Part shown: positions 33,794 through 42,186 of the stretch, piece by piece | Position numbering within the stretch: position 1 is the first letter of the stretch | How the letters are laid out: each line of letters opens with the position of its first letter | Assembly: GCA_965247175.1 (NCBI GenBank) | Contig: OZ252006.1 | Location: forward strand, 3,534,001 to 3,598,000 | From: JANQMX01 sp965247175 | Lineage (GTDB): Bacteria > Pseudomonadota > Alphaproteobacteria > Kiloniellales > DSM-21159 | DNA: 64,000 bases | Direction: 5' to 3' | Program-made: the position numbers and the translations under genes | Notes under the pieces: model-generated | Databases searched by the model: none | What the model was told of the DNA's origin: nothing | Seen by the model: the letters and a program-made list of their open reading frames with translations, nothing else

Positions 33794-36343
33794 TCATTGA
33801 TTGCGCAATTGCACCGCAGCCTTGGCGGACAAGGCGCGCCAGATCCCGGCACCGCCGAACAGCAACACCAGTCCGCAGGCCGCGAGCGTGGTCCAGAGCA
33901 GCGGCTCCGGGAAGAAGCGGAAGCTGTTGTCCATCACCCGGGTGACCACGAAGTAGGCGGCGATGGTGCCGACCAGGCCGGCCAGCATGGCGGTCAAGAG
34001 ACCGAGCAGGCCGTACTCCAAGAGGAAGCCGCGGGCCACGGTCCAGCGGGTGGCGCCGAGCACCTTGAGGACGACCGCGTCGTAGATGCGGCGGTGGTGT
34101 CCGGCGGCGATCGCGCCGGCCAGCACCAGAACCCCGGCGGCCAGCGCCAGGCTGGCGGTCGCGCTGAGCGCCACGGCGACGTTGCTCAGCATGTCGGCGA
34201 AGCTGGCCACCGCCTCCTTCACCCGCACGGCGGAGACGTTGGGGAAGGCGCGGCTGACGGCCCGCTCGAGCTCCGCCTCCTGGCTCTCGTCCAGGTGCAC
34301 CGTGGCGATGTGCGACTGCGGCGCGCGCTCCAAGAGGCCGGGCGAGAAGATCATCACGAAGTTGATGGTCAGGTCGGCCCACTCGATGACCCGCAGGTTG
34401 GCGATGGTGACCTCGACGTTGCGGCCCAAGAGGTTGATGGTCAGGCGGTCGCCCGGGCCGATGCCCAGCCCTTGTCCGACCTCGGCGTCGAGCGAGACCA
34501 ACGGCGGACCGTCGTAGTCAGGTGCCCACCAGTCGCCGGCGACGACCTCCATGTCCTGCTTGGGCTCGCGCTGCCAGGTCAGGCCGCGGTCGCCCTGGAA
34601 GATCCAGCGAATGCCCTCGGGGATCTCCAGCTCGTCCGGGGACTGGCCGTTCACCTCGACGATGCGGCCGCGCAGCATCGGCACTCGCTCGACCTTGTCG
34701 ACCTGCGGGAACTCGCCGACCAGGCGGTCGAAGGCTTCGGTCTGCTCAGGCTGAATGTCGATGAAATAGAAGCCCGGCGCTTCTTCCGGCAGGTCCTCCA
34801 GCACCTGGCTTTGCAGGTTGGCTTCGATGAGGGCGATGCCGACCAGCACGGTGAGGCCGAGCCCGAGCGAGACCGTCACCTCGGCCGTCGCGGATCCGGG
34901 CCTATGCAGGTTGGCGACGGCGAGGCGCAGGCTCGGGCGGCGGATGCGCGGCAGGCGCTTGGCGCACCAGATCACGGCCCGCGCCAAAAGCCAGAAGGCA
35001 ACCAGCGCGCCGACGGCACCGACGACGAAGCCAGCCGCGAAACGCGGGTCGTTGGCGCCGAGCACGGCCAGGGCGCAGAGCGCCAGCGCGCTGAAGATCA
35101 GGGCGGCGATGACCCAGACGGGTGGCAGGCGCCGGTTGGCTTGCAGGGAGGCGCGGAACAGCCGCGCCGCCGGTGTCTGCTGAGCGCGGCCGAGCGGCCA
35201 GAGCGAGAAGGCCAGCGCGGTCAGGAAGCCGAAGGCGGCGGCGAGCACGAGCGGCATAGCCTGCGGGTCGGCCACGAGATCGAAGTTCAGCCGCTCGGCG
35301 AGCACTGGCCCGGCCAGGAGCGGTATGCCGGCGCCGAAGACCAGGCCGATGGCGATACCGGCCCCTGCCAGGGCAAGCACCTGGATGAGGTAGACCTGGA
35401 AAATCGTCGCGGCCGGGCTGCCCAGGCACTTCAGGGTGGCGATGGTGGTGGTCTTTTCGTCGAGATAGCTGCGGATGGCGTTGGCGATACCGACGCCGCC
35501 GACCAAGAGCGCGGTGAGGCCGACCAGGGTCATGAACATGGTGGTCTGGCCGATAAAGCGCGCCATGCCTGGGGCCGGGTTGGCGATATCGCGAATGCGC
35601 CAGCCGGCGGCCGGGAACTGCTCACCAACCCGCTCGCGGAAGCCGCCAATGTCGTCGCCCTCCGGCAGGTCGAGCCGGTAGTGATGGTAGATGAGGCTGC
35701 CAGGAATGATCAGACCGGTTTCGTCCAGGCTGGCCGCCGGGATCATCACCCGCGGGCCCAGGGTGAAGGCGCGCGCCGCCCGGTCAGGCTCCCGCGCCAG
35801 GGTGCCGCGGATCTCGTAGGTCAGATTGCCGATGGCAATGCGGTCGCCCAGTTCGAGCTCCAGCCGCGTCAGCAGGCTGTCGTCGACGATGGCGCCCCAA
35901 CTGTCGCCCTGGCGCGCCAGCGTCTGCTGCAGATCCATCGCCTGCCCGGCCTCGTCCGCCGCCGCGGCCTCGCCGAACAAGGGATATGCGGCATCGACGG
36001 CCTTCAGCTCGACCAGCCGCCGGATGTCGGGCTGATCGGGGTTGCTGGCCATGGTGCGCATCTCGGCCGTGTAGGACAGCCGCGCCGACTCATCGGTCAG
36101 CCAGGCGACCTCTTGCTCGTCGGCCTCCCGGTGGATGAGGCGCAGCTCCACTTCGCCGCCAAGAAGCGCGCGGCCGTTGTCCTGCAGGCCGGCCAGCAGC
36201 GCCTGAGAGAGCGAGCCGACACCGGCGATGGCTGCAACGCCGAGCGCCAGGCAGGCCAGGAAGACGCGAAAGCCGCGGAGGCCGCCGCGCAGCTCGCGGC
36301 GGGCGATGCGGAAGGGCAGCCAAACGCCGCTGGTGGCAGCCAT
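33794..36343 (-). CDS. ABC exporter permease, FtsX-like (YbbP type)
   Basis: An 849-residue permease. One N-terminal helix (FRVFLACLALGVAAIAGVGSL) precedes a large periplasmic domain. Three helices around 265-370 form the first FtsX core (AIRSYLDEKTTTIATLKCLG). A central pair of helices, a second periplasmic domain and a C-terminal FtsX core (VLKVLGATRWTVARGFLLEYGLLGLL) follow. This double architecture matches YbbP. It begins 6 bp after the ATPase gene, so they are co-translated. With tesA divergent, the arrangement parallels the E. coli tesA/ybbA/ybbP locus. The substrate is unknown. Confidence 0.93.
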   Translation of the reverse strand: MAATSGVWLPFRIARRELRGGLRGFRVFLACLALGVAAIAGVGSLSQALLAGLQDNGRALLGGEVELRLIHREADEQEVAWLTDESARLSYTAEMRTMASNPDQPDIRRLVELKAVDAAYPLFGEAAAADEAGQAMDLQQTLARQGDSWGAIVDDSLLTRLELELGDRIAIGNLTYEIRGTLAREPDRAARAFTLGPRVMIPAASLDETGLIIPGSLIYHHYRLDLPEGDDIGGFRERVGEQFPAAGWRIRDIANPAPGMARFIGQTTMFMTLVGLTALLVGGVGIANAIRSYLDEKTTTIATLKCLGSPAATIFQVYLIQVLALAGAGIAIGLVFGAGIPLLAGPVLAERLNFDLVADPQAMPLVLAAAFGFLTALAFSLWPLGRAQQTPAARLFRASLQANRRLPPVWVIAALIFSALALCALAVLGANDPRFAAGFVVGAVGALVAFWLLARAVIWCAKRLPRIRRPSLRLAVANLHRPGSATAEVTVSLGLGLTVLVGIALIEANLQSQVLEDLPEEAPGFYFIDIQPEQTEAFDRLVGEFPQVDKVERVPMLRGRIVEVNGQSPDELEIPEGIRWIFQGDRGLTWQREPKQDMEVVAGDWWAPDYDGPPLVSLDAEVGQGLGIGPGDRLTINLLGRNVEVTIANLRVIEWADLTINFVMIFSPGLLERAPQSHIATVHLDESQEAELERAVSRAFPNVSAVRVKEAVASFADMLSNVAVALSATASLALAAGVLVLAGAIAAGHHRRIYDAVVLKVLGATRWTVARGFLLEYGLLGLLTAMLAGLVGTIAAYFVVTRVMDNSFRFFPEPLLWTTLAACGLVLLFGGAGIWRALSAKAAVQLRNQ

Positions 36344-36349
36344 CGGCTC

Positions 36350-37099
36350 TTACTCTCCCGCGGCAGCGAGGCTGGGGCCGGGTGTGGCTTCTTCCAGGGC
36401 GCCGTTGCGCAAGCTGACGGTGCGTCCGCAGCGCGCCGCCAGGTTCGGGTCGTGGGTGATCAGCAGCAGGGTCGTGCCGTGCTGCTCCTGGAGGCCGAAC
36501 AGCAGCTCGATGATGCGCTCGCCCGTCGCCTGGTCCAGGTTGCCGGTCGGCTCGTCGGCCAACAGCAGGCTGGGCTCGACAGCGAAGGCGCGGGCCACGG
36601 CAACGCGCTGCTGCTCGCCGCCGGACAGCATGCCGGGATAGTGCGACAGCCGGGCGCCGAGGCCGACCTGCTCCAGCACCTCGGCAGCGCGCTCGAAGGC
36701 GTCGCGGCGGCCGGCGAACTCCATGGGGATGGCCACGTTCTCCAGCGCCGTCATGGTGGGAATCAGGTGATAGTCCTGGAAGACGATGCCGATCTCCTCG
36801 CGGCGGAAGCGGGCGAGAGCGTCCTCCTCCAGGCCCGCGAGGTCGCGGCCGCAGACGATAACCTCGCCGGTGGACGCACGCTCCAGGCCGGCGACGATCA
36901 TCATCAGCGAGGACTTGCCGGAGCCCGAAGGCCCGACCACGGCGATGGTCTCGCCGGCGGTGGCGTCGAAATTCAGGTCGCGCAGGACCTCGACCGGGAC
37001 GGTGCCCGGATAGGTCAGACCGAGATTGCGCAGCGAGATACGGGACTCAACAGAGACTGGGCGGGACACGATGGGCGGCCTATTCTTTGTCGTTGCCAT
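36350..37099 (-). CDS. ABC transporter ATP-binding protein (YbbA/LolD type)
   Basis: The protein has 249 residues from ATG 37099; upstream open sequence to 37210 is not conserved and would overlap tesA. Walker A is VGPSGSGKSS, Q-loop VFQDYHLIP, signature LSGGEQQRVAVARAF, Walker B LLLADEPTGNLD and the switch LLLITHDPNLA. It powers the FtsX-like permease 6 bp downstream. Confidence 0.95.
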   Translation of the reverse strand: MATTKNRPPIVSRPVSVESRISLRNLGLTYPGTVPVEVLRDLNFDATAGETIAVVGPSGSGKSSLMMIVAGLERASTGEVIVCGRDLAGLEEDALARFRREEIGIVFQDYHLIPTMTALENVAIPMEFAGRRDAFERAAEVLEQVGLGARLSHYPGMLSGGEQQRVAVARAFAVEPSLLLADEPTGNLDQATGERIIELLFGLQEQHGTTLLLITHDPNLAARCGRTVSLRNGALEEATPGPSLAAAGE

Positions 37100-37209
37100 A
37101 CGCTGCGGTACGGCCTGGAGTCGAATTTGGATTGGCGCGAGGCGCGCCTCCCGCCATATGGACCGCGATCTGTGGGGTTTCAATTGCCGCCCCAGCGCCC
37201 TAGCTAGCA

Positions 37210-37872
37210 ATGGACAGTCTGGAACAGCCTATGCCTTGCTCGATTCTCCGTATCCTTAGCGTGATCGTCGCGCTCACCTTCGCGACCGCTGCTGCGGCCA
37301 GCGCCGATGGCACACGCCTGATGGCTTTCGGCGACTCTCTGGTGCATGGCTACGGCCTGGCGGAGGACGATACCTTTCCCGCCCAGCTTCAGGTGGCGCT
37401 GCAGCAGCAGGGCCATGCGGTCGAGGTGCTCAACGCCGGCAACTCCGGCGACACCACCGCGGCCGGGCTGGCCCGGCTGGACTGGGCCTTGGCCGACAGG
37501 CCCGATGCGGTGATCATCGTGCTCGGCGCCAACGACGGCCTGCGCGGGCTCGAGCCGCGGCAGACTTACAGCAACTTGACCGCCATTCTCGAACGCCTGG
37601 AGGCGGATGGCTTGCCGGTTCTCTTGGCCGGTATGCTGGCGCCGCGCAATCTCGGCGCGGCCTACGTCGAAGAGTTCGACGGCGTCTTCCAGCGCCTCTC
37701 CGAAGAGCGCAACGTGGTGTTCTATCCCTTCTTTCTCGACGGCGTGGCCGCCCAGACGGAGCTCAACCTCGGCGACGGCATTCACCCGAACAAGGACGGC
37801 GTGGCCGAGATCGTCAGCCGTATCCTGCCCAGCGTCGAGTCTCTCTTGGACCGTGCAAGCCCACAGAGCTAG
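37210..37872 (+). CDS. tesA: GDSL arylesterase/lysophospholipase (TesA-like)
   Basis: Up to 220 residues from ATG 37210 (a second ATG at 37231 would also give a signal peptide). A hydrophobic leader ends near TAAAASA, so export to the periplasm is likely. Block I is FGDSLVHGYGL (Ser about 43), then GNSGDTTAAG, the oxyanion VLGANDGL, and block V GDGIHPN holding the catalytic Asp and His. It is divergent from the YbbAP-type exporter, the same association as in E. coli. Confidence 0.93.
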   Translation: MDSLEQPMPCSILRILSVIVALTFATAAAASADGTRLMAFGDSLVHGYGLAEDDTFPAQLQVALQQQGHAVEVLNAGNSGDTTAAGLARLDWALADRPDAVIIVLGANDGLRGLEPRQTYSNLTAILERLEADGLPVLLAGMLAPRNLGAAYVEEFDGVFQRLSEERNVVFYPFFLDGVAAQTELNLGDGIHPNKDGVAEIVSRILPSVESLLDRASPQS

Positions 37873-37938
37873 GGCGACCGGGCCTCTTCCTTTTTCAGTG
37901 TCCAACGAAAACAAATCGGTTTCAGCGAGGATTGAGGA

Positions 37939-38982
37939 ATGGACTACCGACCACTCGGCCGGAGCGGCATTGACGTGAGCGCGATTTGCCTCGGCACCAT
38001 GACCTGGGGCGAGCAGAACACGAAAGAGGAAGGCTTCGCCCAGATGGATTTCGCCATCGACCGTGGCGTCACCTTCTGGGACACCGCCGAGATGTACGCC
38101 GCCCCGCCGCGCGAGGAGACTTACGGCCGCACCGAGGAGATCATCGGCGAGTGGCTGGCCAGCCGCGGCGGGCGAGACCGCATCGTGCTCGCCTCCAAGG
38201 TCGCCGGGCCCTCGCCCCGTATGGCTTACATCCGCGGCGGCCAGGCGCGGCTCGACCGGGCCAACATCGAGGCGGCGCTCGAGGCTTCGCTGAAGCGGCT
38301 CGGGACCGACTACCTCGATCTCTACCAGCTCCACTGGCCCGAGCGCTCGACCAACTTCTTCGGCAAGCTGGGCTATCAGCACGAGGAGGAAGAGGAGGAG
38401 GTCACGCCGATCGAGGAGACTCTGGCGGTGCTCGACGATCTGGTCGCCTCCGGCAAGGTGCGCACCGTCGGCCTGTCCAACGAAACGCCCTGGGGTGTCA
38501 TGCGGTTCCTCAGCTTGGCCGAGCAGGGCAAGGGCCCGCGAGTCGTCTCCGTGCAGAACCCCTACAGCCTATTGAACCGCAGCTTCGAAGCGGGCCTGGC
38601 CGAGGTCGCGATGCGGGAGAGCTGCGGCCTCCTGGCCTACGCGCCCATCGCCGCCGGGGCGCTGACCGGCAAGTACATGAACGACCAGCGGCCAGACGGC
38701 GCGCGCATGACCATCTTCCCCAATAACAAGCGCTATCTCACGCCCAACGGCATCGCGGCGACCGAGGCCTATGTGGCGCTCGCCAAGGAACACGGCTTCG
38801 ACCCGGCGGTCTTGGCCGGGGCTTTCGTCTATCGCCAGCCTTTCCTCACCGCCTCCATCGTTGGGGCGACGTCTCTGGCGCAGCTCGAAACCCAGCTCGT
38901 GGCGGCGGAGACGCACCTTTCCGAAGAGATTCTCACGGAAATTGAGCGAATCCACCATCAGTACACTTACCCCTGCCCCTAA
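37939..38982 (+). CDS. Aldo/keto reductase (Tas-like)
   Basis: A 347-residue NADP(H)-dependent aldo-keto reductase. MDYRPLGRSGIDVSAICLGTMTWGEQNT is very close to the Tas/YhdN-type N-terminus. FWDTAEMYAAPP contains the catalytic Asp and Tyr, VLASKVAGP the Lys, and YLDLYQLHWPER the His. FLTASIVGATSLAQLETQL is the cofactor-phosphate region. The physiological substrate is unknown. Confidence 0.93.
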   Translation: MDYRPLGRSGIDVSAICLGTMTWGEQNTKEEGFAQMDFAIDRGVTFWDTAEMYAAPPREETYGRTEEIIGEWLASRGGRDRIVLASKVAGPSPRMAYIRGGQARLDRANIEAALEASLKRLGTDYLDLYQLHWPERSTNFFGKLGYQHEEEEEEVTPIEETLAVLDDLVASGKVRTVGLSNETPWGVMRFLSLAEQGKGPRVVSVQNPYSLLNRSFEAGLAEVAMRESCGLLAYAPIAAGALTGKYMNDQRPDGARMTIFPNNKRYLTPNGIAATEAYVALAKEHGFDPAVLAGAFVYRQPFLTASIVGATSLAQLETQLVAAETHLSEEILTEIERIHHQYTYPCP

Positions 38983-39062
38983 CGCGCGCGCCAACGCGCC
39001 CCTTGACGCGGCGCGGAGAATGCCGCAGTTCGAATCGAGCGGTCTGATAAGGAGGTTTCGTC

Positions 39063-39647
39063 ATGCGCCTGTTCGTCGCTTTGAGCCTGCCTGAGACCGT
39101 GCAAGACCGCCTCTCCGACCTCTGCCAGGGGGTGCCCTCGGCCAAGTGGGTCGCGGCGGAAAACCTGCATCTCACCCTGCGCTTCATCGGCGAGGTCGAC
39201 CACGCCGAGGCCGACGACATCCATGACGCCTTGGAGCGCATCGATTGCGAGGCCTTCGATCTCGACCTGGTCGGGCTCGACACCTTCGGCGAGGGCCGCA
39301 AGCTGCGCCAGCTCTGGGTCGGCGTTGATGAGAACCCGGCCCTGCAACGGCTTCAGAGCAAGGTCGAGAAGGCGGTGCAGCGCGCCGGGCAGCCGCCGGA
39401 GCGGCGCAAGTTCAAGCCGCACGTGACGCTGGCTCGCTTCAAGAGCAGCCCGGGGCCGAAGCTCGGCGAGTTCGTCCAAAGCTACGGTCTATTGCGCGTT
39501 GGCCCCATCCGGGTCGCCGACTTCGTGCTCTACTCCAGCCAGCTCAGCCCCGGCGGCTCGATCTACCGCGAGGAGGCACGCTACCCGCTGAGCCACGGTC
39601 CCGCCACGATGGCCGGCCGGCCCCTGGCCGCGGGCTTGGTGGGTTAG
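39063..39647 (+). CDS. thpR: RNA 2',3'-cyclic phosphodiesterase
   Basis: A 194-residue 2H-phosphoesterase. The two H-x-T-x motifs are HLTL (36-39) and HVTL (120-123); MRLFVALSLPETV and FKPHVTLARFK are family hallmarks. In vitro, relatives open 2',3'-cyclic phosphate ends of RNA. The C-terminus (about 175-194) extends slightly beyond the core. AAGGAGG at 39049-39055, 7 nt upstream of ATG 39063, is a strong ribosome site. Confidence 0.93.
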   Translation: MRLFVALSLPETVQDRLSDLCQGVPSAKWVAAENLHLTLRFIGEVDHAEADDIHDALERIDCEAFDLDLVGLDTFGEGRKLRQLWVGVDENPALQRLQSKVEKAVQRAGQPPERRKFKPHVTLARFKSSPGPKLGEFVQSYGLLRVGPIRVADFVLYSSQLSPGGSIYREEARYPLSHGPATMAGRPLAAGLVG

Positions 39648-39657
39648 CGAGATATTT

Positions 39658-39795
39658 CTTGGGCGCCTTCGGCGCTGTGCGGCACACCACTCCCTGTCAC
39701 CCCGGCCTTGAGCCGGGGTCCAGCTACAGGCTCGGACCGTGCCTATGGCTGGATCCTCGGGTCGCGCCGCTTCGCGGCTCGCCCAAGGCTGACAG
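39658..39795. repeat. REP-like repeats plus a palindrome-flank remnant
   Basis: 39658-39684 reproduces the GGGCGCCTTCGGCGC TGTGCGGCAC flank of the palindrome family but without the palindrome. It is followed at 39695 by the REP unit TGTCACCCCGGCCTTGAGCC, and then by a third unit containing GCGCCGCTTCGCGGC and ending in GACAG at 39795. The gap holds no gene. Confidence 0.75.
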
Positions 39796-39823
39796 TCTCA
39801 GAGAAGCCGCCAGCAGCAAACCG

Positions 39824-40276
39824 CTAGACGCCTTCCCTAACCAACTCCTCGAGGATGGCGCTGGTGCCGCGCTCGATGATGTCGAGGCAGTGCTCGTAGT
39901 CGGCGCGGGTGCGGCCGAAGGGGTCGGCAACCTCTCCGTCTGCCAGAAACATCCGGAGGTTCGCGGTCGCGCCCCGCGGCTGGAGGCGTTCCAGCTCGCG
40001 CAGGTGGCCGTCGTCCATGGCGAAGATGCGGTCGAAGGCGGTGAAGTCCTCGGTCGTGAACTGGCGCGCCACCAGGTCCCTGATCTCGTAGCCCTTGGCC
40101 TCGGCGCAGGCGATGGCCAGGCGGCTAGGCGGCAGGCCCACGTTCCAGTCGCGCGTGCCGGCCGAGTCTATGGTCAGGCGATCGCCGATGCCGGCTGCGG
40201 CCGCTTTGTGGCGCATCACCGCTTCCGCCGTCGGCGAGCGGCAGATGTTCCCGGTACAAACGAAGAGCAAACGCAT
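39824..40276 (-). CDS. Low-molecular-weight protein-tyrosine phosphatase
   Basis: The protein has 150 residues from ATG 40276. The active-site loop is VCTGNICRS (C7 to R13), and the general-acid Asp lies in EVADPFGR near the C-terminus. The family dephosphorylates tyrosine or arginine residues; the partner here is unknown. It is divergent from the sirtuin gene. A 13-bp inverted repeat sits in front of each gene (40327-40339 and 40523-40535). Confidence 0.94.
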   Translation of the reverse strand: MRLLFVCTGNICRSPTAEAVMRHKAAAAGIGDRLTIDSAGTRDWNVGLPPSRLAIACAEAKGYEIRDLVARQFTTEDFTAFDRIFAMDDGHLRELERLQPRGATANLRMFLADGEVADPFGRTRADYEHCLDIIERGTSAILEELVREGV

Positions 40277-40326
40277 GGCCTGACCCCTGCCCAAGTTGAA
40301 GCGCTCTGTTATGAGACCTAGAGCTC

Positions 40327-40535
40327 TATCCGGTTAGATAGAACGAACTCTACATTTCTCCATGCTAGGCAGAAGTCCAAGGGACGTGCGCTGCTTATGC
40401 AGCGATGGCGCGCCCATCCTTGCGCCTGGCCGCTCGACCGTATCTCGGGATATGCTCCTCGCGTCCCTCTTGGAGTAACGGGCTTAGCCTCGAACGCAAA
40501 TGCGCTGGGTCAGAATAGTTTCATCTAACCGGATA
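40327..40535. promoter_or_regulatory. Paired 13-bp inverted sites between phosphatase and sirtuin genes
   Basis: TATCCGGTTAGAT (40327-40339) recurs as its exact reverse complement ATCTAACCGGATA (40523-40535). One lies about 50 bp upstream of the phosphatase start and the other 11 bp upstream of the sirtuin start, each in the same orientation relative to its own gene. The left copy sits within a small dyad CTATC...GATAG. Probably a shared operator. Confidence 0.55.
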
Positions 40536-40546
40536 AGGCTCTTATC

Positions 40547-41269
40547 ATGCCACAGCGCGAACCGCCCCGCATCGTCATTCTGACCGGCGCCGGCATCTCC
40601 AAGGAGTCCGGGCTCGAGACCTTCCGCGATGCCGACGGCATCTGGTCCAAGGTGCGCCTGGAGGATGTGGCGACGCCGGAGGGCTTCGCCCGCGATCCCG
40701 AAACGGTGCACGGGTTCTACAACGCCCGGCGGGAGGGTTTGCTCGACCCCACGGTGCAGCCCAACGCCGCCCACGAAGCCTTGGCCCGCCTGGAAGAGGC
40801 CTGGCCCAACGAGGTCCTGCTGGTCACCCAGAACATCGACGACCTGCACGAACGCGCCGGCAGCCGGCGTTTGCTGCATATGCACGGCGAGCTCTGCAAG
40901 GCGCGCTGCACCTTCTGCGGCGCGACCCACGACTGGCGTCAGGAGATCACGCTGGAGAGTCAGTGCCCGGCCTGCCGCCGCCGCGGCGGGCTCCGAGTCG
41001 ACGTGGTCTGGTTCGGCGAGATGCCCTACTACATGGACGAGATCTATCAGGCGTTGACCGACTGCGATCTCTTCCTCTCCATCGGCACCTCGGGCAACGT
41101 CTATCCGGCGGCCGGCTTCGTTCAGGAGGCGCGCGTCTCGGGCGCCCACTGCGTCGAGCTCAACCTCGAGCCGAGCGAGGGCGCCAGTCTCTTCATCGAG
41201 CATCACCATGGCCCGGCCAGCGACGTGGTGCCGCGCTATGTCGAGCGTCTGCTGGCGGAGCTGCCGTGA
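40547..41269 (+). CDS. cobB: Sirtuin, NAD-dependent protein deacylase
   Basis: A 240-residue class III sirtuin. GAGISKESG (14-22), TQNIDDLH (94-101) and HMHGEL with catalytic H113 are intact. The zinc ligands are C121, C124, C140 and C143. FYNARR (Y58, R61) is the Tyr-x-x-Arg pair that favours succinyl- or malonyl-lysine in sirtuin class III. It removes acyl groups from lysines using NAD+. Its TGA stop overlaps the GTG start of the uracil-DNA glycosylase gene. Confidence 0.95.
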   Translation: MPQREPPRIVILTGAGISKESGLETFRDADGIWSKVRLEDVATPEGFARDPETVHGFYNARREGLLDPTVQPNAAHEALARLEEAWPNEVLLVTQNIDDLHERAGSRRLLHMHGELCKARCTFCGATHDWRQEITLESQCPACRRRGGLRVDVVWFGEMPYYMDEIYQALTDCDLFLSIGTSGNVYPAAGFVQEARVSGAHCVELNLEPSEGASLFIEHHHGPASDVVPRYVERLLAELP

Positions 41270-41862
41270 GCCTCAGCCGGACGCTCGAAGAGGTACGCGG
41301 CTGCCAGATATGCGCCGCGCATCTGCCGCTCGGCCCCAGGCCGGTGCTGCGCGCCTCGACGACGGCGCGCCTGCTGATCATCGGCCAGGCGCCGGGCACC
41401 AAGGTGCATGAGACCGGCATTCCTTGGAACGACGCCTCGGGCGCGCGGCTGCGCGACTGGCTGCAGATGGCGCCGGAGGTCTTCTATGACGAGGCGCGGG
41501 TGGCCATCGTGCCCATGGGCTTCTGCTATCCGGGGCGCGACGCCAAGGGCGGCGACAAGCCACCCCGGCCCGAGTGCGCGCCGACCTGGCATCCGCGCGT
41601 CCTGGACGCCCTGCCCAACATCGCGCTCACCCTGCTGGTCGGCAGCTACGCCCAGACCCGCTACCTGCCAGAGACGCGGAAGATGACCATGACGGCGCGC
41701 GTGGCCGCTTGGCACGACTTCGGCCCCGCCACAATCCCGCTCCCTCATCCGAGCTGGCGCAACACCGCCTGGCTCAAGCGCAATCCCTGGTTCGAAAGCG
41801 ACCTGCTGCCGGACCTCAGGGCGCGGGTGGCCGCGCTTCTGCCCGATAGCGCGGCGGCTTAG
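41266..41862 (+). CDS. Uracil-DNA glycosylase family protein
   Basis: The protein has 198 residues from GTG 41266, overlapping the sirtuin stop (GTGA). The active-site-like motif is IIGQAPGTKVHETGIPWND, followed by MGFCYPGRDAKGGDKPPR and the leucine-loop-like HPSWRNTAWLKRNPW. This is the pattern of a compact UDG-superfamily branch common in proteobacteria. Early cysteines (CQIC) are present but not a full Fe-S set. Activity on uracil is not proven for this branch. It is co-translated with cobB. Confidence 0.85.
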   Translation: MSLSRTLEEVRGCQICAAHLPLGPRPVLRASTTARLLIIGQAPGTKVHETGIPWNDASGARLRDWLQMAPEVFYDEARVAIVPMGFCYPGRDAKGGDKPPRPECAPTWHPRVLDALPNIALTLLVGSYAQTRYLPETRKMTMTARVAAWHDFGPATIPLPHPSWRNTAWLKRNPWFESDLLPDLRARVAALLPDSAAA

Positions 41863-41877
41863 CGGGTACGCTCCGCT

Positions 41878-42175
41878 TGTCATCCCGGCCAAGGCCGAAG
41901 CGTCAGCGCAGGCCGCGAGCCGGGATCCATGGCGGATGAAGGCGCGAGCGTTCCGAGGCTTGGTACAGGCTGAGAAATGGACCCCGGCTCGGGGGCCGGG
42001 GTGACAGGTGGTGATGTTAAGTAGTCTGCGGTGGTTTCCTATTGTCGCCCTAGGGGGAGCCGCGAAGCGGCGAGTTCCGAGGGTCCACATCTGATTGTCG
42101 TGCCGGCCAATGAGTGGATGCTCGGAACTCGGCCCTGAGCCTAACGGCCCCGTGGACCTCGCCCAAGCATGACAG
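41878..42175. repeat. Cluster of REP-like repeats
   Basis: TGTCATCCCGGCCAAGGCCG at 41878 and the mirrored end CCGGGGTGACA near 42006 bracket one unit. A second unit (about 42053-42175) has AGCCGCGAAGCGGC and ends in GCATGACAG. The cluster fills the 324-bp gap between convergent genes; no gene is seen. Confidence 0.75.
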
Positions 42176-42186
42176 TGGGAGTTCTT

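Noticed and set aside
33797..37207. 1136-codon open frame antisense to the ABC permease and ATPase genes
   Set aside because: It covers two clear genes on the opposite strand and has the Gln/Gly/Arg-rich composition typical of antisense frames in GC-rich genomes.
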